DNA of 64,000 nucleotides from Dendrophyllia cribrosa (taxonomy: Eukaryota; Cnidaria; Anthozoa; Scleractinia; Dendrophylliidae). How positions within the stretch are numbered: position 1 is the first letter of the stretch; every line of letters begins with the position of its first letter. The position numbers were made by a program, and so were the translations under genes. The stretch covers positions 17,345,536 through 17,409,535 of the forward strand of contig JAJLRJ010000005.1 in assembly GCA_024195265.1 (NCBI GenBank), written 5' to 3'. This document shows positions 51,501-61,468 of this stretch, piece by piece. The notes below the pieces were generated by a model. It saw nothing but the letters and a program-made list of their open reading frames with translations. It had not been told where the DNA came from and searched no databases.

Positions 51501-52245
51501 CTACGGCAGTATACAAATGGATATTTTAGAAATAAGGATCACACTGTAAAACTCATTGAAAACTGTTAAGACAAATCAAAAAGAAAGTAATTACAGTTTG
51601 TTTAAATGAAATCGGGCATTATCGTGCAAAACGCAATCGTTTTTATTAAATGGTGACATCTTTCCTATTTGGCATTTGCCCATTGTTTAACCAATCAAAC
51701 ACCATTTTATTCCAGGAAAGGGGGTGGGGGCTTGAATAAGCTACATACCTAGAAAAATCACATTTAAAAAAGTGTGCTGAGGACTTTGGAAAACCAACAA
51801 AGTTCTGAAATAAAACATATGTTGCTACAAATCATGTTTGCTGTTGAAGTTGCTGTAATGGACCTATTTTAATGGAGTTTGTCAAACCGTTACTGACCTT
51901 AACATCACCAACAGCCAAATGACAGCAAGCGGCCAGCACAGGCTGCCCACTGTAGAAATACCAGTCTGCTAATGCTGTGCTTGTCGACTGTAGAAGTCTA
52001 GAAATTAAAGCAACGAACACCACACTGAATGACAAGTATAACTACTAAAGCATCATTGCCAACATTAGGACATTAGAACATTTTAAGCAGTCTTTAAAAA
52101 CACATTTGTTTAGGGAGGCCTTTCATCATTTTAACCTGTTGTGTTGATTTGATATCTTGTAAATTTTTAGATATTTTAATTTTTAACATATTGTAATGCG
52201 CAGACAATCATATATCCATACAGCCTGCGCAATATAAATACCTAA

Positions 52246-52287
<42 letters not shown>

Positions 52288-55200
52288 AACGATAGAGTGA
52301 TTTTACGAAGACCGTGAAACAATATCTAGCAATTAATCAAAAATTGGCAAAATTAGTAAAAACTAAACAACAGAAAACAATGGAATTGGTATCTAACAAT
52401 GCCTGCTAGTGCCTACTAGCTTAGTAATTATTTCACGGTTTAAAGAAAACCACTCTCCAACAACACTGCTAGCAGGACTAAAACAACATTGCTACCAGCA
52501 ATAAAATAATATTGTAACCAAAGACGAAACATTATTGTTACCAGATGCGGCCATACTCAACGGTTTGTTGCAGTGATCGTGCATTCTATATATTTTTTTA
52601 CACTAAAACATCATTGCTAGCAGTACAAAAACAACATTGCTAGCATTACTAAAACATTGCTAGCAACACCAAAACATCATTGCTAGCAGTACTTACTCAC
52701 CCTTTGTTTTCGTCGGTCATATGGTTTATCAGGGAAGGCAAAATGTCGTTTTTCTTCAGATCAAGCTGTTTCGTCTCCTTCTTTGGTGGTAATGATATGC
52801 CTCCTTCACACGCCACCTGAGCAACCAATAGCGCGTCATGAAGCTGACCACGTGATGTGAAAAATGAAACCAACTGGAAAATAATGCACGTAAAAATTGA
52901 GTGTGAGGTCACAGTGATGACAAGAGCAGAAAGCTCCATCGTTCTAGCTGGGTTTTTCAGTCGGTTTGCAAGAACGTATGGGTACTCTGTGTCGTAACCA
53001 TATAAAAGCTTCTAAGAAAAGTGCGCTTTTGTTCATCTCTTCAGTTGAGCCTCCTATACATGTAAGCGACCAGCCAAACTGCAACTTCAAGGTGGTCGCT
53101 TAAGGCCCGTTTACACAGGCGATTTCTTGTGCAATTTTTGTCGCGCGCAAGTTGCATCTTTAAATCGCATGTGTAAACGGGCGGCGATTTCAGCGCGATT
53201 TGGGCGCGATTTGTCGCGCGATGTCGCAGAGGTTTCGAATCCTGATGCAACTTGGCAGCGATTTTTGGAAAATCACAGCAAATCAAAGCAAATGTCGCAC
53301 CCGAATCGCACGGGAAATCGCCGCTAGTTTACACTTGCGACAAAAGTTGCATTGGAGAGCGCGACAAAAATCGCATGTGTAAACGGGCCTCTACGGGTGG
53401 TGGTTGTTCTCGAAAAGTCAGACCACAGGGAATCTTAACTTTGAATCATATAAACCTGTAGTAATTACAATGTACAAAGCACCTTTCAGCCCAAAATGTT
53501 GTATCAAATTGAAGTTTTGATGCAAGGGATGAAATTTTCGTTTTATTGGAGTTGTAACTGTGACGCAATAGTCAATTTGCGTCTGTAGTGACATCGAAAT
53601 ATCGGCGAGTGGTCGCTTACCAAAGGTTAAAGAAAAATAGAAAATACAAATCACCAGCGTTGAAAGTGGTCACGGTCGCAGTTACGAGAGGTGGTCGCTT
53701 ACCAGAGGTGGTCGCTTACGAGAGGTTTCGACTATAGTGATTTGACTGAAAGAAATTTGATATTATGGAAACGTGGTCGCTTACACTGCAATTTTCCAAA
53801 GAGTTATTTTAACTCCAAAAGTGGAGTTAAAATTTTAGGTTCCAAACGATCCCTTTTTGGGGGTCATTTTAACTCCAAATTTAACTCTACTATACTCCGA
53901 AAAATTAACTCCAGTGCAAGGAGTTAATTTAACGAGAGATCGTCGCTACGAGAGGTCGTCGCACATGGAGGTTGCACTGTAGAGTATTGCCGCGAAATCT
54001 CCTTAAATTTGTTTTGAAAATCTGCACGAAGCATTTATCCCTTCCCGATATCAATCATAATACAAGAAGTGGGGAAGACGGATTTGTCAAGTTCCACATT
54101 CGCTTTTCGACAATAGACAGGGTAGGGTACGCAGCACTGAACAATTAAAAAAAGAAGAAAAGATAAGTTTTCTATGAGTGATACCTTGGTCACATCTCCT
54201 AAAGCAGCACAGTAAGGTACAGCCGCGTCATCATCCTCTCTCATGAGCTGAGTAGTACGTCTGAAACAACATTCAACCACAGTCCCGGAGGAACAAACAC
54301 GTCAGAATTGAATCTTACACCCCATTTATATGACATTTTACTGGTCACTTTTAAAACGCGAGCTCCTAATGAAAGTCATTGCTACATGACTTTTTGCATT
54401 GTAACAACAATAACAAACTTTATTTGTACGCAAATAAAAATACAGTTTACATTTGAAGGAAAAAATTGAGAAAATTAAATAGAGTATTGTCTGCTTGGAA
54501 TAGCCATAGCGGCTAGAGGAGTTGGCCAGCCATTAGGCCATTTCCGAGTTGCCTTTAGCCTCTCTGTCAAAGCGAGGCTAGGTGCTAAACCTTTCATATG
54601 AAAATGAGTTTTCATTCACATGGAAATAAGTTTTATTTGCATGTGAATGAAATCTCATTTTCATATGAAAGGGTTCGCACCTAGCCTCGCTTTGATAGAG
54701 AGGCTAAAGACAACTCGGAAATGGCCTAACCTGTGTACAAATTTTAGGGTTAGGGAGTCGATTAAATCGGCATATGCACCGCAAGAATCAGTAGTGTATT
54801 GCCTTTCTTAAAGCCCCACACCAAAATTTGAAGTCCTAAAGTCCATGATGGTGACGATATTTCGGAGTGCCAGCGGTCGGTTATTTCAACCTCGGTCCCA
54901 GGGCCTATCGCCTTTCTAGGAAAACAGGAGTTCATGGAAGTGAGGTTTCTACAATTCTTTAGATTGTTCAACCAGTCGACAAGGATTGGAAAGTCTTTGC
55001 CATGGCACTTGCCCTCTCGATGAGCGTTGTAACTCTTAGGGCAAACTTCGCCAATAAATATGTTAAAATAAAACTGAAAAAAAAAATGAATTATACTGGA
55101 ATTTACTTTACGAATAAGAATTTGAGCATTGTTTCACCTCTCTATCAACTCTCTCCAGTAATCCATTGACACACCAGGGGCCATTGCTAACGCTCTGTCC

Positions 55201-55993
55201 CACTATCAATAATATAATCAAATAACGAGAATTACAATTTAAAGACGATAAGGATAAACTATAAATGTGTGATAACAGAGCAACAGGACGATTTTACAAA
55301 TAAAATTAACCTAGGTAGCCGAAATATTTAAACATTGTCAAAGATGTCATAAAGCTCGGAATAAAAAAGAAACATCGTAAAACTTAACAGATTTAGAGGA
55401 CTTAGAGCTTCTGCATTGAATGCTCTTCAACCTCGCTAAAGTAGTTCGTTTTAGAAAAGAAAAAATGGCATAGGGCGTTTTCTAATTACTAACAATCTTG
55501 TAACTTTAATTTATTCGGTTTTTTTTGTAGTTGTTATTGTAGATTATAACAAATTTTGCTAAATTTGAACATGGTGGGATAGTATAGTGGTGAGTGCACT
55601 CGCCGTAAAACCAAAACCAAAGTAAATACTCTGTCCAATCATAAAAGACCCAGACAATCCAATGAACCAATCAGAACTCAGAGCAAATACATGTCGCCGG
55701 CGCCAAGCGCGGGAAAACTACAATTGGTTTTGCTTCTGATTGGTTGCGGAATTGGCGCGAGATTTATTAGCCAATCACAAAGCGTAAAATTGCAAAACCA
55801 AAACAATCGTTCTATTAGTCTATGTAGCGGTAACTACCTCGCCCAGTTCTACCATGAGTTCACAGTATCTTTGCAATTGACCGATCTTGACATGCACACT
55901 GGCTGCTTCTCTGATTCTGTTTTCTCTCTTGGTCATCAGTCCGCCTGCTCTGCCTGATGAAGTCCTCACTGTTTCTAGTTCTTGTGCCTCGGA
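45541..55993 (-). CDS. WDR17: WDR17, C-terminal half (14 exons; 5' WD40 exons not in window)
   Basis: Exons are 55993-55838, 55202-55138, 54260-54185, 52873-52701, 51997-51898, 51401-51265, 50762-50651, 50140-49999, 49162-49060, 48327-48226, 47645-47550, 47239-47178, 46905-46799 and 45660-45541. All have AG/GT boundaries and matching phases, giving 516 codons with no frameshift. The segments are typical of the helical C-terminal half of WDR17: RIREAASVHVKIGQLQRYCE, MAPGVSMDYWRELIE, LADWYFYSGQPVLAACCHLA, IRGNELELAVSMGMV, YIGALLAIRRKYDPIV, MVTGSLLPSHSD and, at the end, NALMWAKVN...GVRLEPF. I recognise this order from memory of vertebrate WDR17, whose N-terminus is WD40 repeats; the molecular role is poorly known. 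The donor at 49060 (GTACGA) is the weakest call and was chosen to keep phase. A possible AATAAA signal lies at 45365-45360. Exons upstream of 55993 were looked for and not found. Confidence 0.9.
45940..46005 (+). repeat. Short tandem repeat ACAACCATGCT (about 11-14 bp)
   Basis: About six imperfect copies of CTACAACCACG / CCACAACCATG in the last WDR17 intron. Confidence 0.6.
46020..46145 (-). repeat. tRNA-derived SINE (minus strand) in WDR17 intron
   Basis: On the minus strand, CTCGTAGCTCAGTGGTTAGA (A box) is followed by GTTAGAATCCTGTCAGGGAC (B box region), then an A/T-rich body reaching TTTGTCCCACGCTCCTGACA. The acceptor stem is not preserved. Confidence 0.65.
48642..49024. mobile_element. 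Truncated copy of the AAAGAGACACTGTCCCG element
   Basis: The intact left end AAAGAGACACTGTCCCGCC and the inner GGCCA(C/T)AATCAT...AAAACACGAT match the element at 38117-38730 in inverse orientation. The right terminal repeat stops at CAGCCGGG. It lies in a WDR17 intron. Confidence 0.7.
49310..49445 (+). repeat. Inverted-type repeat fragment (ACGGACACCTCTCTATTACC)
   Basis: Two copies of a GGACACCT(C/T)TNTATTACCGA motif about 95 bp apart. The motif resembles the GGGACACCTCTATTAA half of the 84-bp minisatellite at 2.2 kb. Confidence 0.4.
49598..49910 (+). repeat. Degenerate tandem repeat GCGACAACCTCTCGTAA, about 17-18 bp
   Basis: About seventeen imperfect copies in the WDR17 intron between 49162 and 50140. 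Copies vary at CTCTCGT/CTCTAGT/TATCGT. Confidence 0.8.
50192..50450. repeat. CCAAT-rich MITE, copy 4
   Basis: Ends are GGAGCGGTTTTCAATTGAGT and TTCAAGTGAAAAATGCTCC. It is highly similar to the copy at 44211-44484, including CGCGCCACTTTC and CGTTTTCCCGCGCTTGGCG. Confidence 0.88.
50525..50615 (+). repeat. Single degenerate copy of the 88/107-bp repeat
   Basis: GTCAAATCCTAAAGAGTGACC and ATTCAAAT...GAGTAGTGCTTTTCGGTAATG match the units at 16.6 and 21.0 kb in order. It lies close to exon 50762-50651. Confidence 0.55.
52060..52283 (+). mobile_element. 5'-truncated LINE: end of reverse-transcriptase ORF and 3' tail
   Basis: The frame FKQSLKTHLFREAFHHFN, ending in TGA near 52147, resembles the very C-terminus of L2/CR1-type LINE proteins. 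It is followed by about 100 bp of AT-rich 3' UTR, GCGCAATATAAATACCTAAA and (ATT)n. The plus orientation is opposite to WDR17. Confidence 0.65.
52585..52697 (+). repeat. Short tandem repeat AACATCATTGCTAGCAGTAC (about 19-20 bp)
   Basis: About five imperfect copies abutting the donor of the WDR17 exon ending at 52701. More diverged copies occur from 52460. Confidence 0.65.
53102..53390. repeat. MITE with GGCCCGTTTACACA termini
   Basis: The left end AAGGCCCGTTTACACAGGCG and the right end CGCATGTGTAAACGGGCCT are inverse. The interior is rich in TCGCGC and GCGATTT. It is inserted in a GTGGTCGCTTA-type repeat. Confidence 0.8.
53690..53945. repeat. GTGGTCGCTTACGAGAGG repeats with an embedded TTAACTCC element
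   Basis: Three copies of a GAGGTGGTCGCTTACNAGAG motif near 53690-53730 precede a palindrome-like segment (about 53800-53940) rich in TTAACTCC / GGAGTTAA. No coding potential. Confidence 0.5.
54536..54728. repeat. Palindromic MITE (AGGCCATTTCCGAGTTG termini)
   Basis: The left arm AGGCCATTTCCGAGTTGCCT and the right arm AACTCGGAAATGGCCT pair, as do the inner AGCCTCTCTGTCAAAGCGAG / CTCGCTTTGATAGAGAGGCT and the central TTTCATATGAAAATGAG. Confidence 0.85.
55598..55815. repeat. CCAAT-rich MITE, copy 5 (ends truncated, inverse orientation)
   Basis: It shares the inner blocks (CGCCAAGCGCGGGAAAA, TTCTGATTGGTTGCG, GCGCGAGATTTATTAGCC) with copies 2-4 but lacks clear terminal repeats. It lies about 20 bp from the donor of WDR17 exon 55993-55838. 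Confidence 0.75.
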
Positions 55994-56257
55994 CTGAACA
56001 CAACAAGTACACAATGGGATCAGTAAACTTTCTAGATCGATCAAAATGTCGCAAAACATGTCTGTCTTGGGTCATTTTGTGCGTGTGTGTGCGTATGTGT
56101 TTATTTGTTTATTGTATGCTATTAGCATTTTCTTCTTTATAGCGGAGCACTCGCGGGCCGAAGGCCTGCTGCGTAGCCCCATACTCATAGAACCAATGCC
56201 CGTCATTTTTCATAGTCATGGCCAGCGGCGTCTGTCGCATGTGTGTCCGTCCGAACG

Positions 56258-56597
56258 GGAAGACCTTAGATAACAACGGCCTGGACCACCTCGGACGCCT
56301 TATTGAGACTTATATAACGGAGTAACTGGTTAGCTTTCAGTTGAGGTTGGGGTTAGCACTTTATATAGTTAAATTTAGGCCTAAACAACCCGATAAGCTA
56401 GGTGGTACTCTGGCACGGTAGGCTATGTAAGCCTAAGCATAGCTGAGGTCACAGGTTCAATCCTGAGTGGGGATTTTAGATTTTCTGTTTTACACTTAAA
56501 AATTTATTGAGAATAAAATTCCAAGTGTCGACATTACGTTATATAATTCTCAATAAGTGTCCGAGGTGGTCCAGACCGTTGTTATCTAAGGTCTTCC
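56258..56597. mobile_element. Mutator-type non-autonomous element with perfect 9-bp target duplication and tRNA-like core
   Basis: Terminal repeats of about 60 bp (GGAAGACCTTAGATAACAAC ... GTTGTTATCTAAGGTCTTCC) bound 340 bp. The 9-bp direct repeat GTCCGAACG immediately flanks both ends (56249-56257 and 56598-56606); 9-bp duplications are typical of Mutator-like elements. The core near 56405-56475 contains a B-box match (GGTTCAATCC) in a tRNA-like context, followed by GAGTGGGGA. Confidence 0.8.
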
Positions 56598-56609
56598 GTC
56601 CGAACGTAC

Positions 56610-57369
56610 GTTCGCGCGGCTACACAGCCATTAGCTCGGTAAACACTTTTCCCATGTTTAGCGGAGAAGTAAAGTCGTTATTTCCCTGCATTTTTTTCGC
56701 GGTTTGCTACTCAAGACAGGGATACTAATTAAGGGATACTCAGAAGCCGCTTTAGTGGAAAAAGAAGAGCTTTCAGGGATAAAATCTTGCTTCGACGAAT
56801 TTCATACGTTTTAATCAATGCGGGGAGACGTAGTTTTATTACGGATTTCAAAACGAATTTCCAAGCAAGCAAGGGACTTAAAGGTAAAACAGATTACATT
56901 TTTCGATGGGAATTTATGTTGATATCAATCTGTGATTGACTTTTTCTTTGTGTTCTTGTGTAGTTTTTAAATTCAGTTGTATCGATTTCTTGAATTTCAT
57001 CGAAGACAGCTCGAATGCGTTATAAATGGTACACGTTTTGCTTTTAAACATAAACTAATGGAGATTTGAATAAAATATTTCGAAAGAAGATTGTGTTGTC
57101 CATTTTATTTGTGTTTGTTCATTCATTAAATAGATTGAAAAGCGATTTTATGTAAACAAAACAAAACTTGCATTTTATAATTCTATCTTCACTCGCGTCG
57201 CCTTACGCAAATATGTTTGTGTATTTTTTGCAATTTTGATTTCCAAATCAGTTTCTCGGGTAGACTTGCACACAAGTCGACTGCGATGAGATAGCGACGA
57301 AGTCGCGAAATGCGAGCGACGTTCCCGCCCGACCACCAAAAACGAAAAAAACGAAAAACGGACTTTGAG
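56610..57369. other. No gene recognised
   Basis: AT-rich sequence without repeat or coding signal that I can identify. It could be intron of WDR17 if that gene continues beyond the window. Confidence 0.4.
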
Positions 57370-57945
57370 AAAGTCTAGGGGGCATTGGGGTTTCCGGTTT
57401 TGGTCATTTTCTAGGTCGGTTTTTCGGTTTTTGCACTCAAAATTTCCGGTTTTTCGGTTTTTGTATCCGTTGTGGTTTTCGGCTTTTCCGGTTTTCGGTT
57501 TTTATGAAAAAGAAATGTGGTTTTTCGGTTTTGGTTTTTCGCTTCCTAGTTTCTAGACCTTTTTATTTAACCTCGATCAACCCGTGAAAGTTCACGTGAT
57601 GCGCTATCCAAGTGACGTTGCCGGTTAAAGTGGCCTACAAAAGGCAATAGAAGTTTTGCCTAATTCTATTGCAATAGCTTTAAAATGAAAGAAGAAAGAT
57701 GAGCTTATAGAAATCGCTTACAGAGTGCGAGGGCCGTTATGTACAGGTTCGACTGTAGTTATATTTCGCTTTGGTATCAAGGGTCGTGGGTTTAAGATTT
57801 GTGAATTTGCTATTTTGATCATTATGTTCGGCGGTTTTTTCGGTTTTGATCGATTTTTATTTCGGTTTTTCGGTTTTCACGGAAATTTTGAACGGTTTTC
57901 CGGTTTCCTATAGGCCCCAGTGCCCTGCTCCGTAACAGAAGCATG
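57370..57945. mobile_element. Possible DNA transposon remnant with AGGGCACTGGGG-like ends and CGGTTTTT arrays
   Basis: The left end (AGGGGGCATTGGGGTTTCCGG) and the inverse of the right end (AGGGCACTGGGGCCTATAGG) are similar. Next to each end lies a degenerate (CGGTTTTT)n tract (57385-57545 and 57828-57905). The open frames rich in F and G across these are repeat artefacts. Confidence 0.5.
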
Positions 57946-58142
57946 CATTCAAGACAATTCTCGAGGTTTAGTTGACTGTCAATTCAACAACAAACAAATC
58001 CACCGCTAACACTGTACTCTGTACGCTTAACTTTTTTTGCGTATTATAGCAAAAGCAGCCAAAATTACAACTTAAACAAGTTACCTATTTTAACTTTAAA
58101 AAGATTGACAAAGAAAACACCACGTTGTTGGAACATAGAAAA

Positions 58143-60855
58143 ATGTCTCTGGTATGCGCAGATGAATGGAAGAGTAATTCAGAGACTGGAGCCACGGACG
58201 ACAAGGTATCTTCTTCAATTTTTAACCACATTTTGCTTTGATTAAGCAAGAGTCAAAATCGTGTTCCTCATTATACAGTCAACTTCTGCTAAAAGGGTCC
58301 CCTTTGGTACCACGATTTGTCGTTCGTAATAGCGGGAGTTATTTCAGCCAATCTTATTCGTCGGCATTTAAACTCCTCAGTGTTCGCAATAACGGAGGCT
58401 GACTGTATAGACCTTTGTAGTTTGCAAACATTATTCATAGCTTGCATAATACTGCTACACATCTTTTTACTCATGCTTGTCCTAGCACACATTGTACGTT
58501 GCACATCGTTCAACATCCCTAAAATTTTGGCAGTGGACCAGTGTAATGCTTAGTACAGTCCTGATAAGGCTTTGTCTTGTTCACATTCTGTAGTTATCCA
58601 AAGGAAAAGAATGCAAACATACTGTACACAACAAACCTTCCCAAGAAATTACGTGGAACAGTCTTGCAATTACAGCTTACGAGCTCAACGACTTTAAAAC
58701 AGCCCAAAAAAACCTCGAGTTAGAATTGAGTGAAGCTAAAGACGCAGGAGACAGAGATAGAGAAGGAAAGGCATATAACAACCTTGGTCTTACTTATGAC
58801 TCTCTCAGCGATTTCAAAAAAGCAATCGAGTTCCATCAGCAGGCTCTTAGCATTGCCAAAGATATTGGAAGCAAAGGTTTGGAAGGAAAGGCATATAACA
58901 ACCTTGGTATTGCTTATAAATCTCTCGGCGATTTCAAAAAAGCAATCGAGTTTTGCCAGCAAGCTCTTAGTATCGCCAAAGATATTGGACGCAAAGATGA
59001 AGAAGGAAATGCATATTTGAACCTTGATGTTGTTTATTACTATCTCGGCGATTTCAAAAAAGCAATCGAGTTTCACCAGCAAGCTCTTAGTATCGCCAAA
59101 GATATTGGAAGCAAAGATTCAGAAGCAAAGGCATATTTGAACCTTGGTCTTGCTTATTACTCTCTCGGCGATTTAAAAAAAGCAATCGAGTTCCATCAAC
59201 AGGCTCTTAGTATCGCCAAAGATATTGGAAACAAACGTTCAGAAGGAAAGGCATATAACAACCTTGGTCTTGCTTATAAATCTCTCGGCGATTTCGAAAA
59301 AGCAATCGAGTTTCACCAGCAAGCTCTTAGTATTGCCAAAGATATTGGAAGCAAAGATTCAGAAGGAATTGCATATAACAACCTTGGTTTTGCTTATGAC
59401 TCTCTCGGCGACTATTCTAGAGCTGAGGATTTTGTCAAATCCAGTGTAAGATCGACTGATGAAATGAGAGTTCTTCTTCAATCGAAAGACAAATGGAATA
59501 TCAGCTTTCGGAATGAACGTGATATTACTTACAGTAAGTTGTGGCTTCTTCAATTAAAACAAGGCAAATTTATCGAGGCGCTTCTTTCTGCTGAGCAGGG
59601 ACGTGCACAAGCTCTAATGGATCTCATGAAATCACAATATGGCTTTCACTCAGCTTGGTCAATGTCAGAAAAGCAGATGGAAACAATGTCTACAATTATA
59701 AGCCACATTCCATCACTGACGATATTTCTTGCAGAAAACCAGGAGTCACTCAATTTCTGGGTACTACAGAAGGAACGGCAATGCCAGCAATGTCAGTTTA
59801 TGCAAAAGGAAATCAATGATAGTTTGGAATCTTTAACTCAAGAAACTTACAAACAGATTGGTGTTTTTAAAAGCATCATGTGCGAGAATCGTTGCTTGGA
59901 TGGACCAGCAGATGAAGAGTCTAAAGAGTTCCCCAACCGGAGTCCGGATGGGAAAGAATTGCCATCATCAGTAGGCAAGGGTGATGCTTTGAAAGTATTG
60001 TCGGATGTGCTCATTGGCCCGATTTTACACTTGATACAAGGTGATGAACTTATTATTGTTCCTGATGGTGCATTGCTCTTGGTCCCTTACGCTGCTCTTG
60101 TCGATCAACATTCCAGATATTTGTCTGAAACGGTCAGAATCCGACTGGTTCCAACATTAACGAGCTTAAAGCTGATGGCAGAGTGTCCGGAAGGGCGCCA
60201 CGGTACGTCTGGTGCACTGCTTGTTGGTGATCCGTGGGTGGAAACTGTACGCATCAAAGGTAATGCAGTAGGGCAACTTCCGAGTGCTAAAGAAGAGGTA
60301 GAAATGATTGGAGAGATTCTGAACATTGAGCCTCTCACTGGAAAAAACGCAACAAAGGCTCAGGTTTTAAGCAGGTTAAACTCAGTTGCCTTAATACACA
60401 TTGCAGCTCATGGTTGTGCTGAAACCGGGGAAATTCTTTTGTCTCCTAATCATGCGAGTTCCAAAACGCCTGGAGCACCCAAGGAGGAAGACTATCTTTT
60501 GACGATGGCAGATGTGTTGAATGCAAAATTGCATGCCAGGCTGGTTGTGTTAAGCTGCTGTCATAGCGGGCGAGGGAAGATCAAAGCCGAAGGTGTGGTG
60601 GGTATTGCACGTGCTTTCTTCGGTGCCGGTGCACGTTCTGTTATTGCGTCACTGTGGGCGATTGATGACGATGCCACTCTGGAGTTTATGAGAAAGTTTT
60701 ACGAACATTTGATGGAAGGTCAAAGTACCAGTAAGTCTCTCAATCAGGCCATGAAATGGATGCGGGACTCCCGAGACTTCAGTGCCGTAAAGTACTGGGC
60801 TCCGTTTGTGCTGATTGGCGATGACGTGAGATTTAAGTTTTGCCAAACGAGGTGA
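58143..60855 (+). CDS. TPR-CHAT protein: tetratricopeptide array with CHAT peptidase domain
   Basis: Exon 1 is 58143-58205 (ATG to GACAAG, donor GTATCT). Exon 2 begins at 58594 after a pyrimidine-rich acceptor ending CATTCTGTAG and stays in phase, giving about 774 aa ending at TGA 60853-60855. The N-terminal half has one degenerate and six clear TPRs of 40 residues ([20 protein letters not shown] type), encoded by almost identical 120-bp units at 58759-59480. A helical linker ([13 protein letters not shown]) follows. The C-terminal CHAT domain is a caspase-like protease fold. Its dyad looks intact: His in [11 protein letters not shown] (codon 60409-60411) and Cys in [10 protein letters not shown] (60559-60561), then [20 protein letters not shown] and [20 protein letters not shown] proteins act as signal-activated proteases in bacteria and are expanded in cnidarians; the partner here is unknown. 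The stop overlaps a strong donor (ACGAG/GTGAGT), so a further exon is possible. Upstream of 58726 the frame lacks an ATG, which supports the two-exon model. Confidence 0.9.
58274..58407. repeat. Short inverted-repeat element in the intron of the TPR-CHAT gene
   Basis: TACAGTCAACTTCTGCTAAA at the left and CGGAGGCTGACTGTA at the right share TACAGTCA inverted. It occupies the 388-bp intron between 58205 and 58594. Confidence 0.5.
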
Positions 60856-61012
60856 GTATCTCACTCTGACAGGACAATATTGAAAGATTTTGAAATCCCT
60901 AATTCTTTCATTACTAATCCCCGAATTTGAAACTGGAAAGGAAACAAGAATTGTTAAAACACAAAGAAACAAACAGCACTACCGGAAATAACTTGTGAAT
61001 AGGTTTTATACC
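60856..61012. other. Spacer between the TPR-CHAT gene and the phased repeat block
   Basis: Probably 3' UTR of the TPR-CHAT gene. No clear polyadenylation signal was chosen. Confidence 0.4.
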
Positions 61013-61420
61013 TTTTGCTGTTCATTACGGCAAAATACGCATTCACTTGCGCCAATCGTCAGTCAATAAAACGAACATACATCCATTTGCACGAAGCGGC
61101 AATCATTTACGCGAAACGTACATTCATTTGGAAATTTTGCATAATTTTTGGCATTCAATTTCATTTTTGGTCAATCAGTTGCGCCACTTTTATTTGTGTG
61201 AATATTTATGTTATTAACACGAAACGAAGAGTCAAATACGAGAATCGACAATCAATAGCGCGTAAATAACTTTTATTTGCATTTTTAGCACACTGACTGA
61301 CAATCAATAGTGCAAATATACAACCTTTACAGCGGTCGTAACAAACATTAGGGTGATTTTACAAACAATAGCGGGTTTGTAAAATTCAATTAACAAAAAT
61401 CGACTTTCAATTAAATAGTC
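61013..61420 (+). repeat. Phased degenerate repeat block A: about 19 cores at 20-21 bp spacing
   Basis: Cores of the type TCATT/TCAAT, often followed by GCG and A-rich sequence, start near 61022, 61043, 61063, 61083, 61103, 61124, then after a 31-bp step 61155, 61175, 61191, 61211, 61232, 61252, 61273, 61304, 61324, 61344, 61365, 61387 and 61408. The step averages about 20.5 bp. It begins CTTTTGCTGTTCATTACGGC and lies just downstream (in minus-strand sense) of the transposase at 61469-62537. Block B at 62580 is its direct homologue. Confidence 0.85.
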
Positions 61421-61468
61421 CATTTTTTTGTTACTTTTATGAAAAAAAAAAAAGACTGTTCATCAAAA

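Noticed and set aside
52083..52150. Short host exon encoding FKQSLKTHLFREAF
   Set aside because: The motif and the following CAATATAAATACCTAAATTA plus (ATT)n tail fit a LINE 3' end, and the same tail recurs at 27.8 kb.
55572..55600. tRNA-like fragment (TAGTATAGTGGTGAGTGC)
   Set aside because: Only the D-arm region is present before the CCAAT-rich element begins; at most a SINE remnant.
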